This document shows positions 34,453 through 41,953 of a stretch of 64,000 nucleotides of DNA, one piece after another. Each line of letters opens with the position of its first letter. Positions within the stretch are counted from its first letter, which is position 1. The stretch is from Alphaproteobacteria bacterium (GTDB lineage Bacteria > Pseudomonadota > Alphaproteobacteria > UBA8366 > GCA-2717185). Location of the stretch: contig JBBDQU010000048.1 of NCBI GenBank assembly GCA_040905865.1, positions 1 to 64,000 on the forward strand, in the 5' to 3' direction. Position numbers and translations under genes: made by a program. The notes beneath the pieces are model-generated. The model was given only the letters and a program-made list of their open reading frames with translations. It was not told the origin of the DNA and did no database searches.

Positions 34453-35307
34453 ATGAGCGAGCAACAGAAGTTCGGGTTCACCGACGACGAATTGATCACC
34501 CAGCCGACGGTATTCGCGCCGGACCTGTTCAAGGGAAAGGTGGCGCTGGTATCGGGCGGCGGCAGCGGGCTCGGCAAGGCGACGGCGGCGCTGTTCGCGC
34601 GGCTCGGCGCGTCGGTCGCGATCTGCGGCCGCAACCCGGAAAAGCTGGACGCGGTGAAGCCGCTGTTCGACCGCATCGGCGCCGATATCTCGACCCACCC
34701 CATGACCATCCGCGACCCGCAGGCGGTATCGGACCTGATGGACGCGGTGGCGGAACGGCATGGCGGGCTGGACGTGCTGGTCAACAACGCGGGCGGGCAG
34801 TTCCCGCAGCCGGCCATCGACTATTCGGTGAAGGGCTGGAACGCGGTGATCGACACCAACCTGAACGGCAGCTGGTACATGATGCAGGCGGCGGCGCAAC
34901 GCTGGCGCGACGCGGCCAAACCCGGCTGCATCGTCAATATCGTCGCCGATATCTGGCGCGGCATGCCGGGCATCGCCCATACCTGCGCCGCGCGGGCGGG
35001 CGTGGTGTACCTGTCGAAAAGCGTCGCCATCGAATGGGCGCCGCTGAACATCCGCGTCAACTGCGTGGCACCCGGCTGCAACGAGACCGAGGGCTTCGCC
35101 GTCTACCCGCCGGAGGGCAGCGCGACCTTCAGCGAGGCCAACCCGATGCGCCATGTCGGCGACGCCCAGGACATCGCCGAAGCCTGCGTCTACCTGGCGG
35201 CCCCCTCCGGCAAGTTCGTCACCGGCGAGGTGCTGACGGTGGACGGCGGCCAGCAGCTCTGGGGCGACTCATGGCCGACGGGACGGCCGGAGTATTTTCG
35301 GCTTTGA
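34453..35307 (+). CDS. SDR family oxidoreductase with atypical catalytic residues
   Basis: The 284-residue SDR from ATG 34453 has the cofactor loop VSGGGSGLGKATAALF, the NNAG motif (VNNAGGQFPQP), an active-site Asn region (DTNLNGSWYMM) and the C-terminal TGEVLTVDGGQQLWGD. The canonical Ser and YxxxK are not found: the strand reads IVNIVADIWRGMPG and the helix reads HTCAARAGVVYLSK. This resembles 2,4-dienoyl-CoA or enoyl-CoA reductase-like SDRs, which lack the tyrosine, though here the lysine also appears to be arginine. The divergent acyl-CoA dehydrogenase suggests a CoA-ester substrate. A TTG at 34447 is an alternative start. Confidence 0.82.
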   Translation: MSEQQKFGFTDDELITQPTVFAPDLFKGKVALVSGGGSGLGKATAALFARLGASVAICGRNPEKLDAVKPLFDRIGADISTHPMTIRDPQAVSDLMDAVAERHGGLDVLVNNAGGQFPQPAIDYSVKGWNAVIDTNLNGSWYMMQAAAQRWRDAAKPGCIVNIVADIWRGMPGIAHTCAARAGVVYLSKSVAIEWAPLNIRVNCVAPGCNETEGFAVYPPEGSATFSEANPMRHVGDAQDIAEACVYLAAPSGKFVTGEVLTVDGGQQLWGDSWPTGRPEYFRL

Positions 35308-35395
35308 GGTGGCGGCTGTATACGGCGGAAGATTTCTTGAATTGATACGCAGGTTTTGATTCGTTTTGCTGGTTCTATGATCTTCGGAGGTCGGG

Positions 35396-35571
35396 ATGAG
35401 CGAGATGACGTTGGGAGAGTTTGGCGATCGGCGGCTGGAAAAAAGGGGGGACGTTTTTGCACGCCCGTTTGGTCGAGTGCGGCGGGCGCGGCGTTCGGGT
35501 TTCGCGAACCATCACTGGCGCATGGATTGCCAGCTTGATCGCTGCTAAGCTTCCTGAAACGGAGGAACTCA
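35396..35571 (+). pseudogene. Relic of a transposase N-terminus (IS4-like), frameshifted
   Basis: An ATG at 35396 with a GGAGG RBS begins MSEMTLGEFGDRRLEKRG, which looks like the start of IS4-type transposases. A run of six A and six G (35439-35450) then appears to shift the frame; the next frame continues TFLHARLVECGGRGVRVSR as in such transposases. The rest is missing, and the cyclase gene begins at 35572. No inverted repeats were found. The identification is by eye and only moderately certain. Confidence 0.45.
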
Positions 35572-37338
35572 TTGGAACGCCGTCTCGCCGCAATTCTTGC
35601 CACCGATGTAGTCGGCTACTCGCGCCTTATCAGGGCGGATGAGGAAGGAACACTCGCGGCCCTGCAGGCATTGCGCGCGAGCCTGATTAACCCGAAGATC
35701 GCCGAACATCATGGCCGGATCGTCAAATTGATGGGGGATGGCATGCTGGCGGAATTCTCGAGCGTCGTGGACGCCGTTCGTGCCGCCATCGAAATACAAC
35801 ATGCGATCGCCGACCGTAATGCCGCTCAGGCGGCGGAAGAGCGGATCGAATTCCGTGTCGGAGTCAACCTTGGCGACGTGGTGATCGACGGCGACGATAT
35901 TCAGGGCGATGGCGTGAACATCGCCGCACGGCTGGAAATGATGTCGCTGCCGGGCGGTATTTGTATCTCCGGCGGCACATATGAACAGATTAGGGATCGT
36001 ATCGACGCATCATTCATTGATCTGGGTGAGCAAGAGGTAAAAAATATCTCGCGGCCGGTTCGCGTGTGGCAATGGTCGCCCGCGGCTTCCAACGTGGCCG
36101 AGCAACCAGGCGCAAAATCTCCTGCCTACGCTGCTCCGCCATTGCCCGACAAACCGTCCATTGCCGTCCTACCCTTCGACAATATGTCCGGGGATCCCGA
36201 GCAGGAATATTTCGCGGACGGCGTAGTGGAGGCGCTGACTGCCGCGCTGAGCCGTATCGGCGCCTTCTTTGTTATCGCCCGCAACTCGGCCTTCGTCTAT
36301 AAAGGGCAGGCGAAAAACGTACGCGAGATCGGGCGTGACCTCGGTGTTGCCTATTTACTGGAGGGCAGCGTCCAGCGGGCTGGCGGTCGGATCCGGTTAA
36401 CCATTCAGCTCATCGAAACCGAAGGCGGTACGCACATCTGGGCTGAAAAATACGACGGTCTACTCGACGACATTTTCGATCTGCAGGACCAGATCACCGA
36501 ACAGGTAGCTGGCGCCCTGCAGCCATCCATCCGACTGGCGGAAATCGGACGCGCGCGGCGGAAGCCGCCGCAGGATTTGGGTGCCTACGACTATGCAATG
36601 CGCGCCTTCGGCCATGTCTGGGCGTTGGAAAAGGACGAGGCAACCAAAGCACTTTACCTGCTCAACAAGGCCCTGGAGATCGATCCGGACTACCCTCTGG
36701 CGCTCGCTCTAGCCGCTTGGTGCCATGCGCAGACTTCAGTTTACAACTGGGTCGACGACATCAATGCGGCCAAGGTGCAGGCACTGTCTCTCGCCGAGCG
36801 GGCGGCAAACATCTCCACCGAAGACCCGCTAATACTTACCGTCCTGGGCACAGTCCACACATTTACGAGAAATTACGGCACCGCCCGGATTCTGCTAGAA
36901 CGGGCCGTTGTGCTCGATCCTAACGCCGCTTGGGCCTACAGCCGACTGGGCTGGCTAGAGACTTACTCCGACCGGCCGGAAAAAGCGCAGACCTATTTCT
37001 ACAGGGCGCTGCGGCTCAGCCCGGTGGATCCGATGAACTTCAATAATTATGTAGGCATCGCCTCGGCGCTGCAGGTGGCCGGAGACGACAATGCGGCTGC
37101 CGATATGTTCCAGCGGGCGCTCGACGAACGGCATAACGCCCATTGGATCCACCGCAATCTAGCGCCAGCGCTTTTGGGCGCCGGCAGGGAACGGGAAGCG
37201 CGGAAGTCCTTTGAGGTGATTTTGGCGGCCTATCCGGGCTTGACGGTCAAGCATTTCAAGGACGCGATGGTCTTCTCACCGCAGGTTCTTGACCGTATGG
37301 GCGTACAACTCGCCAAACTCGGGCTACCGGAAGAGTAA
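35572..37338 (+). CDS. Adenylate/guanylate cyclase with TolB-like and TPR domains
   Basis: The 588-residue protein has a class III cyclase domain (~1-165; LAAILATDVVGYSRLIRADEEG, IVKLMGDGMLAEF, GVNLGDVVIDGDDIQGDGVNIAARLE), a TolB-like ligand/anchor region (~195-330; PSIAVLPFDNMSGDPEQEYFADGVVEALTAALSRI) and a C-terminal TPR array (~350-585). This is a common rhizobial/Rhodospirillales architecture. No transmembrane segment, so cytosolic. The start is TTG 35572, chosen because GGAGGA lies seven bases upstream and MERRLAAILATDVVGYS matches the family exactly. It is flanked by an IS relic and a REP-like palindrome and its base composition is somewhat lower in GC than core genes, so transfer is possible. 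Confidence 0.9.
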   Translation: MERRLAAILATDVVGYSRLIRADEEGTLAALQALRASLINPKIAEHHGRIVKLMGDGMLAEFSSVVDAVRAAIEIQHAIADRNAAQAAEERIEFRVGVNLGDVVIDGDDIQGDGVNIAARLEMMSLPGGICISGGTYEQIRDRIDASFIDLGEQEVKNISRPVRVWQWSPAASNVAEQPGAKSPAYAAPPLPDKPSIAVLPFDNMSGDPEQEYFADGVVEALTAALSRIGAFFVIARNSAFVYKGQAKNVREIGRDLGVAYLLEGSVQRAGGRIRLTIQLIETEGGTHIWAEKYDGLLDDIFDLQDQITEQVAGALQPSIRLAEIGRARRKPPQDLGAYDYAMRAFGHVWALEKDEATKALYLLNKALEIDPDYPLALALAAWCHAQTSVYNWVDDINAAKVQALSLAERAANISTEDPLILTVLGTVHTFTRNYGTARILLERAVVLDPNAAWAYSRLGWLETYSDRPEKAQTYFYRALRLSPVDPMNFNNYVGIASALQVAGDDNAAADMFQRALDERHNAHWIHRNLAPALLGAGREREARKSFEVILAAYPGLTVKHFKDAMVFSPQVLDRMGVQLAKLGLPEE

Positions 37339-37370
37339 TTGCCTAACCCGGATATCTCACAGGTAAATCA

Positions 37371-37439
37371 GTGACAGTGCACTTTTTATTTCCATGCACC
37401 AAAAATAGTGCACTGTCACCGATTTCTGTCACCGATTTC
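37371..37439 (+). repeat. REP-like palindrome plus 13-bp tandem repeat
   Basis: Perfect 13-bp arms GTGACAGTGCACT (37371-37383) and AGTGCACTGTCAC (37407-37419) enclose a 23-base AT-rich loop. TGTCACCGATTTC follows twice in tandem (37414-37426, 37427-37439). The TCGGTGACAGTGCAC core resembles sequence found around REP-associated Y1 transposases, but no such gene is here. Confidence 0.6.
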
Positions 37440-37463
37440 CTGACCGCCCAAGTGTAATAAGGG

Positions 37464-37814
37464 TCACGCCGCATGCTCATCGCGTTCAAGATACCGGCGC
37501 AGCGCGTCGCTGACGACGGTGTTGAGGTTGATGCCCCGGCGCCTGGCGTAAAGCATGGCGCGGCGGTGCAGGTCGCGACCGGGGCGCACGTTGAAGCTGC
37601 CTTTCAGCGGCACATCGGGCTTGCGGTCCTCGGCCTCGCATAGCGCGAGATAATCTTCCACGGCCTCCCGGAACGCCGCCTTGATGCCTTTCGCGTCTTC
37701 GCCTTCGTAGGTCACCAGGTCACGGATGAACTCAAGCCGTCCGTGCAGCACCTCATCCTCGTCGCTGTATTCGACCGATCCGAGATACCCTTTATATTCC
37801 AGCATCGTGCTCAT
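37464..37814 (-). CDS. hicB: HicB-family antitoxin
   Basis: The 116-residue protein has an N-terminal HicB RNase-H-like partial fold (EYKGYLGSVEYSDEDEVLHGRLEFIRDLVTYEGEDAKGIKAAFREAVEDYLA) and a C-terminal ribbon-helix-helix-like segment (GSFNVRPGRDLHRRAMLYARRRGINLNTVVSDALRRYL) that would bind DNA. HicB neutralises HicA and represses the operon. Its ATG overlaps the hicA stop by 4 bases (ATGA). Toxin-first order is usual for hicAB. Confidence 0.93.
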   Translation of the reverse strand: MSTMLEYKGYLGSVEYSDEDEVLHGRLEFIRDLVTYEGEDAKGIKAAFREAVEDYLALCEAEDRKPDVPLKGSFNVRPGRDLHRRAMLYARRRGINLNTVVSDALRRYLERDEHAA

Positions 37815-38065
37815 ATCAGCCCCTCCTCGGTCAGCACCCGCAACACGTCATCAATGACGTACATCCTGACGATGTTGCCGGGGTGCGGCTTGTGCAACGC
37901 CATGGCGGGCGCGGCGGCATGGACAAAGCGCCTCCGGGACCCGCCTGTCCTGCCCGTCACGGCCTCGGTATAGTCGAGACCCTCAAGCAGCCTGACGAGT
38001 TCGTCCCAGGTGAAGTCTTTCGGCCTGCCCTTCAGTCGGGCAACCAGCTTGTCGCGCCGACTCAT
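37811..38065 (-). CDS. hicA: HicA-family mRNA interferase toxin
   Basis: The 84-residue basic protein has the HicA dsRBD-like pattern: KLVARLKGRPKDFTWDELVRLLEGLDY, GGSRRRFVHAAAP (His near 49 as the probable catalytic residue) and LHKPHPGNIVRMYVIDDVLRVL. HicA cleaves mRNA and slows growth when free of HicB. It sits between an unknown small gene and hicB, with ATGA overlaps on both sides, so all three are translationally coupled. Confidence 0.92.
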   Translation of the reverse strand: MSRRDKLVARLKGRPKDFTWDELVRLLEGLDYTEAVTGRTGGSRRRFVHAAAPAMALHKPHPGNIVRMYVIDDVLRVLTEEGLI

Positions 38066-38310
38066 ACCGCCACGCCCGTCCTGTTTCTCAAAAGTAGTAT
38101 GGCATCAGGGCTGGAAATTGCAACCGTTTTCAGTTGCAATTTCATTAAATTCTCTCCAAATTCCCTTAAAATGTTTTTTCGCTCACGAAGTGCCGCAGCT
38201 TCATCGCGAAAAGTAAAACCGTTCCATTGCCACAAAATCGTCCCAAATGAATACACTTCAATCGGTTTATCAATAATGTTTTTAAGGATGTTTGAAAATT
38301 GATCTGACAC
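38062..38310 (-). CDS. Unknown small protein, first gene of the hicAB operon
   Basis: From the GTG at 38310 the protein is 82 residues: SDQFSNILKNIIDKPIE, then YSFGTILWQWNGFTFRDEAAALRERKNILREFG and LKTVAISSPDAILLLRNR. A perfect GGAGG lies five bases before the GTG; an in-frame ATG at 38322 overlaps that RBS. The sequence is markedly AT-richer than the surroundings. The stop overlaps the hicA start (ATGA), so it is part of the operon. No family recognised. It could be a third toxin-antitoxin component or a passenger. Confidence 0.65.
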   Translation of the reverse strand: MSDQFSNILKNIIDKPIEVYSFGTILWQWNGFTFRDEAAALRERKNILREFGENLMKLQLKTVAISSPDAILLLRNRTGVAV

Positions 38311-38655
38311 GGCATCCTCCATTTAAGGCTGGCGCCAATAACCTTATTTCCATTTTAAATTGCAAAACTAAAGTGCCATATTTACTAAATATATGAATTA
38401 TATCAAATATGCTGGCATGCCCATAACCCCGGCCTTGTCCTGCCCGGCATTCCCTAACTCCGTACCGACGCTGCAAAGTATAAAGGCCCGCCGCCGCGTA
38501 TTATGCCCCCGAACACCGGACAGCCGCTTGCCGGGGCGTTCCGTTTGCCGTACCAACGACCGGCAGGCATCCCTGAAGCGGAGGATCGATACATTGCCGG
38601 GTCCGGACATTCCCGAGGACACACCCTGGTCGCGGCGGCGAGCGCGGAAACCCGC
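38311..38655. other. AT-rich intergenic region holding the hic operon promoter
   Basis: About 100 bases from 38320 to 38420 are strongly AT-rich, unlike the flanks, and probably contain the leftward promoter of the three-gene hic operon and a palindrome. From 38430 on GC returns. The frame of the GT9 gene is open back to 38503, but that extension is not family-like and has no RBS. Confidence 0.5.
38378..38392. promoter_or_regulatory. Perfect palindrome, candidate HicB operator
   Basis: ATATTTA-C-TAAATAT is a perfect 7-1-7 palindrome about 70 bases upstream of the hic operon start, in the AT-rich promoter zone. HicB autoregulates by binding inverted repeats, so this is a plausible operator. 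Confidence 0.45.
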
Positions 38656-39630
38656 ATGATCCGCAAACCGACGGGGATCCTGTTCGTCACCTCCACCCAT
38701 ATCGGCGACGCGATTCTGTCGACGGGGCTGCTGCAGCATCTCATGGCGCACTATCCCGGCGAGCCGGTGCGGATCGCCTGCGGCGCGCCGGCCGCCAAAG
38801 TGTTCGAGGCGGCGCCGGGGCTCGAAAACCTCCATGTGCTGCGCAAGAAGCGATACGCGCGGCACTGGCTTGAATTCTGGCGTTCGGCCGCGGGGCGGCG
38901 CTGGCGCGTGATTGTGGATCTGCGGCGTACGGCTTTGCCTTATGTCCTCCGGGCCGGGGAAAAATACACCCTGCCGAAAAGCCGCGCGCCGATTCATCGC
39001 GTCGAACTTATTTCGAGCACGCTGGCCCTGCCGCCGCTGGCGCCGACCATCTGGACGGCAGACCGGCATGAGCAGGCCGCCCGGGACTTACTCGGCAGCG
39101 AGCGGAACCTGCTCGCGCTGGCGCCGGGCGCAAGCTGGAAGGGCAAGATATGGCCGGCCGACCGCTTCGTCGCGCTGGCGCAGCGGCTTACCGGTCCCGG
39201 CGGCATTGCCGGGGGGGCGCGGATCCTGCTCGTCGGCGCGGCCCAGGAGCGGGCGTTTGCGCAACCGCTCGTCGATGCCTTCGGCGAATCCCGCATCGTC
39301 GACGGCATGGGCCTCGATATCCTGTCGACCTATGCGGCCCTGAAACGATGCCGGCTGTTCGTCGGCAACGATTCAGCCATGATGCATCTTTCGGCGGCGA
39401 CCGGACAGCCGACCGTCGGCCTGTTCGGCCCGACCCGCGACGAACATTACGCGCCGTGGGGCGAGAACGGGCTGGTCGTCCGGACTCCGGAAACGGTCGA
39501 GGAACTGATCGGCGGCCCGGACTACGACACGCGAACCACCGGGACGATGATGGGCAACATGCAGCCGGCGGCGGTGGAATCGGCGATCCGCAACCGCTGG
39601 GGCAACGAACTGGATTACGCCGCGGACTGA
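38656..39630 (+). CDS. Glycosyltransferase family 9 (heptosyltransferase-like)
   Basis: The ~324-residue protein matches the GT9/ADP-heptose:LPS heptosyltransferase fold: ILFVTSTHIGDAILSTGLLQHLMAHYP at the start, ALAPGASWKGKIWPADRFVALAQRL in the middle (with the PGASxxxKxWP motif) and CRLFVGNDSAMMHLSAATGQPTVGLFGPT near the end, the nucleotide-sugar site. It probably adds heptose or a similar sugar to LPS core at the inner face of the membrane. ATG 38656 aligns with the family start. No LPS genes are adjacent. Confidence 0.88.
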   Translation: MIRKPTGILFVTSTHIGDAILSTGLLQHLMAHYPGEPVRIACGAPAAKVFEAAPGLENLHVLRKKRYARHWLEFWRSAAGRRWRVIVDLRRTALPYVLRAGEKYTLPKSRAPIHRVELISSTLALPPLAPTIWTADRHEQAARDLLGSERNLLALAPGASWKGKIWPADRFVALAQRLTGPGGIAGGARILLVGAAQERAFAQPLVDAFGESRIVDGMGLDILSTYAALKRCRLFVGNDSAMMHLSAATGQPTVGLFGPTRDEHYAPWGENGLVVRTPETVEELIGGPDYDTRTTGTMMGNMQPAAVESAIRNRWGNELDYAAD

Positions 39631-39653
39631 CGATTAGCGGCGCCCGGCCTTTC

Positions 39654-40625
39654 TCAGACCGTCACCTTCCAGTGCGACGGCGCCGCCCCCGCGACCGGGC
39701 TTTTGAACGTGTAGATGCGGTTGTCCAGCAGGTTGCCGAGATAGCCGGTGCGCCGGTCAGGGCCGCCGAAAGCGATGGAGGAGATGCTTTTCGCCAGTTT
39801 CGAGACCACCTTGCCCATGTGTTCGGGGCCGAGGCTGCCGCCCTGGTAGGCCGCCTCGCAGACCGCCAGCATGTCGGGGTCGCTGTCCTCGAACACCAGC
39901 GTCTGGCCGCCATCGGGGGTGACGCGGATCAGGCGGTTGGACAGCACGCTGGTCATCCAGAACGCGCCTTCCTCGTCGAAGGCGAGCCCGTCCGGATAGA
40001 CGCCCGCGCCGTATTCGGTGACCGTTTCGCGCGGGCCCAGCGAACCGTCATCGCGGATGCGGAACCGGCTGGTGCGCCGCGCCATGGTTTCGTTGACCAC
40101 CAGGAAATCGCCGGCCGGGTTGACGATGGCCTCGTTGGTATAACCCACCCCGTCCGCGACGATGCGCGTGCCGCGTTCGTCCGACAGGACGATATAGCCG
40201 TCGGCGATATGCTTGCGGTAGGCCAGCGTGCGCGGGCTGTGGCGGGTGCTGACCGTGGCCCAGACGCGGTTTTTCGCATCGACGCCGACGAAATTCGTCG
40301 ATGGCAGCGTTTCGCCGTCGACTTCCGTGATGAAGGGCGTACAGGTCCCGTCCGCCTGGAGCTTCCACACGCCGCCCTCGGCGCTGAGATCGGCGAGCAG
40401 GAAGTCGCCCTTCCGCGTGATGGCGAAGCCGTTGGTCATCGGCTTGTGCGACCCGTCGGGCGCGGTGATGTGCCGGGTTGTCCCGTCCGGATCGATGCGC
40501 GACACGCCGCCCGAACCGTTGGAGACGACGACCACACCCGATTCCAGGCAGCAGACGCATTCCGGCCGGGACAGGTCCTGCCCGTGAAAGCCCAGATCGT
40601 CGATGGTGAAGGTGAAGTTCTGCAT
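39654..40625 (-). CDS. SMP-30/gluconolactonase/LRE family protein
   Basis: The 323-residue six-bladed beta-propeller carries SMP-30 family marks: SRPECVCCLESGVVVVSNG, KPMTNGFAI, STNFVGVDAKNRVWATVS, GYTNEAIVNPAGDFLVVNET and GVYPDGLAFDEEGAFWMTSVLSNRLIR. Calcium/zinc-binding Glu and Asn/Asp positions are retained. Members hydrolyse sugar lactones or related esters. It overlaps the upstream aldo/keto reductase by one base (TAATG), suggesting a pathway in which a sugar is oxidised to a lactone and then hydrolysed. Confidence 0.87.
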   Translation of the reverse strand: MQNFTFTIDDLGFHGQDLSRPECVCCLESGVVVVSNGSGGVSRIDPDGTTRHITAPDGSHKPMTNGFAITRKGDFLLADLSAEGGVWKLQADGTCTPFITEVDGETLPSTNFVGVDAKNRVWATVSTRHSPRTLAYRKHIADGYIVLSDERGTRIVADGVGYTNEAIVNPAGDFLVVNETMARRTSRFRIRDDGSLGPRETVTEYGAGVYPDGLAFDEEGAFWMTSVLSNRLIRVTPDGGQTLVFEDSDPDMLAVCEAAYQGGSLGPEHMGKVVSKLAKSISSIAFGGPDRRTGYLGNLLDNRIYTFKSPVAGAAPSHWKVTV

Positions 40626-41683
40626 TAATTGGGTCTCCCTTGCCCGGTTGGCGCATCCCTGCGCAGCAATCCTTCGGATTTGAGTTCGTTCCAGCAGTCC
40701 CGCGGCACCGGTTCGCCGAGACGGGACACGTTTTCGGTCACCTGGCCCGGCGCCATCGCGCCGGGGATGATCGCCGCGACGACGGGATGCAGTAGCGGGA
40801 ATTGCAGCGCCGCCGCCTGGACGGTCGTGCCGTGGCGGGCGCAGACCGCCGTTATCGCCCGCACCTTTTCCACCACCGCCGGGGGCGGCGCGTTATAGCC
40901 GTAGACGGCGTCGTCGCGGATGCCGGTGGCGAGGATGCCCGAGGAAAAGACGGAGCCGATGACGATGCTGATGCCGCGTTCCTGGCACATGGGAAACGCC
41001 TCGTCGAGCGCATCCTGGTCGAGCAGCGTATAGGGCATCGCGACCAGGAACACATCCGGGTCGAAGCGTTCGAGGAAGCGCGGGATCATGTTCGCGTAGT
41101 TGCAGCCGAAGCCGATGGCGCCGATCTCGCCCGAGGCGCGCATGTCCGACAGGCGCCGCCAGCCGCCGCCGCATTCCAGTTGCCAGAACGCGCCCTCGAT
41201 GCCGCCGACCCCGCCGTAACTGTTCTCCGGCCCCATGTGCCGCTGGTCGATATCGTGCACGAACAGCATGTCGACCCGGTTCATGCCGAGCCGCAGCAGG
41301 CTGTCCTCGTAGGACCGCTGCACGCCGGCGGCGGTATAGTCGCGCCGGTAGTCGAAGGGCAGGCCGCCCCGCCACTGGCCCGTGCTGAACGTCGCGGGGT
41401 TTTCCGGGCGGTGGAAGATGCGGCCGACCTTGGTGGACAGCACGAAATCGTCGCGCGGCAGGGTGCGCAGCACATGGCCGGTGCGGTGCTCGCTCAGCCC
41501 GTGCCCGTACCAGGGCGAGGTGTCGAAATAGCGGATGTCCGCCGCATAGGCGGCGTGCACGGTGGCGTCCGCCTGCGCCTCGCCGATTGTCCCAACGCGC
41601 TGTCCCAGCCCGACCCCGCCGAAGCCCATCGCGCTCACGGTGACGCCGGTGCGGCCGATGCGCCGCCGTTCGAATGCCGTCAT
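40625..41683 (-). CDS. Aldo/keto reductase (L-fucose/D-threo-aldose dehydrogenase-like)
   Basis: The 352-residue TIM-barrel AKR has the catalytic pattern: Asp and Tyr in RYFDTSPWYGHGLSEHRTGHVL, Lys in STKVGRIF and His in LFVHDIDQR. The long insert between beta-4 and beta-5 (PENSYGGVGGIEGAFWQLECGGGW) is typical of the D-threo-aldose 1-dehydrogenase/pyridoxal dehydrogenase branch. It would oxidise an aldose to the lactone used by the coupled SMP-30 gene. ATG 41683 fits. The pair probably forms an operon on its own. Confidence 0.88.
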   Translation of the reverse strand: MTAFERRRIGRTGVTVSAMGFGGVGLGQRVGTIGEAQADATVHAAYAADIRYFDTSPWYGHGLSEHRTGHVLRTLPRDDFVLSTKVGRIFHRPENPATFSTGQWRGGLPFDYRRDYTAAGVQRSYEDSLLRLGMNRVDMLFVHDIDQRHMGPENSYGGVGGIEGAFWQLECGGGWRRLSDMRASGEIGAIGFGCNYANMIPRFLERFDPDVFLVAMPYTLLDQDALDEAFPMCQERGISIVIGSVFSSGILATGIRDDAVYGYNAPPPAVVEKVRAITAVCARHGTTVQAAALQFPLLHPVVAAIIPGAMAPGQVTENVSRLGEPVPRDCWNELKSEGLLRRDAPTGQGRPN

Positions 41684-41860
41684 GTCAATGCCCCTCCCGA
41701 ATGGGGAGGATCATCGGCCAACGCGCCCGCCCGGTCAATTCTGTCCCGAAGGCGGGCAAGTTCATGCCGGGTCAGGAGAATCCTGCCGAAACCATCGCTT
41801 CAAAATCCGCCGCGTCCGACGTAATCCATTGTTTCCAAATTGTATTTTCCGGAACCGATA

Positions 41861-41876
41861 CGGCATGTGAATTGCA
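41861..41876 (+). promoter_or_regulatory. Sigma-54-like promoter of the flagellin gene
   Basis: CGGCATGTGAATTGCA has GG at 41862-41863 and GC at 41874-41875 separated by exactly 10 bases, and TTGCA at the -12 element. It lies ~80 bases before the flagellin ATG. The first base of TGGCA is C, a single departure from consensus. Confidence 0.6.
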
Positions 41877-41953
41877 TACTCCTGTACCGAAGAACCGGCC
41901 CGGTCGTCAGTCGGCGACGGCCGGGAAACACGTTTTGCGGATAACAGACAGGC

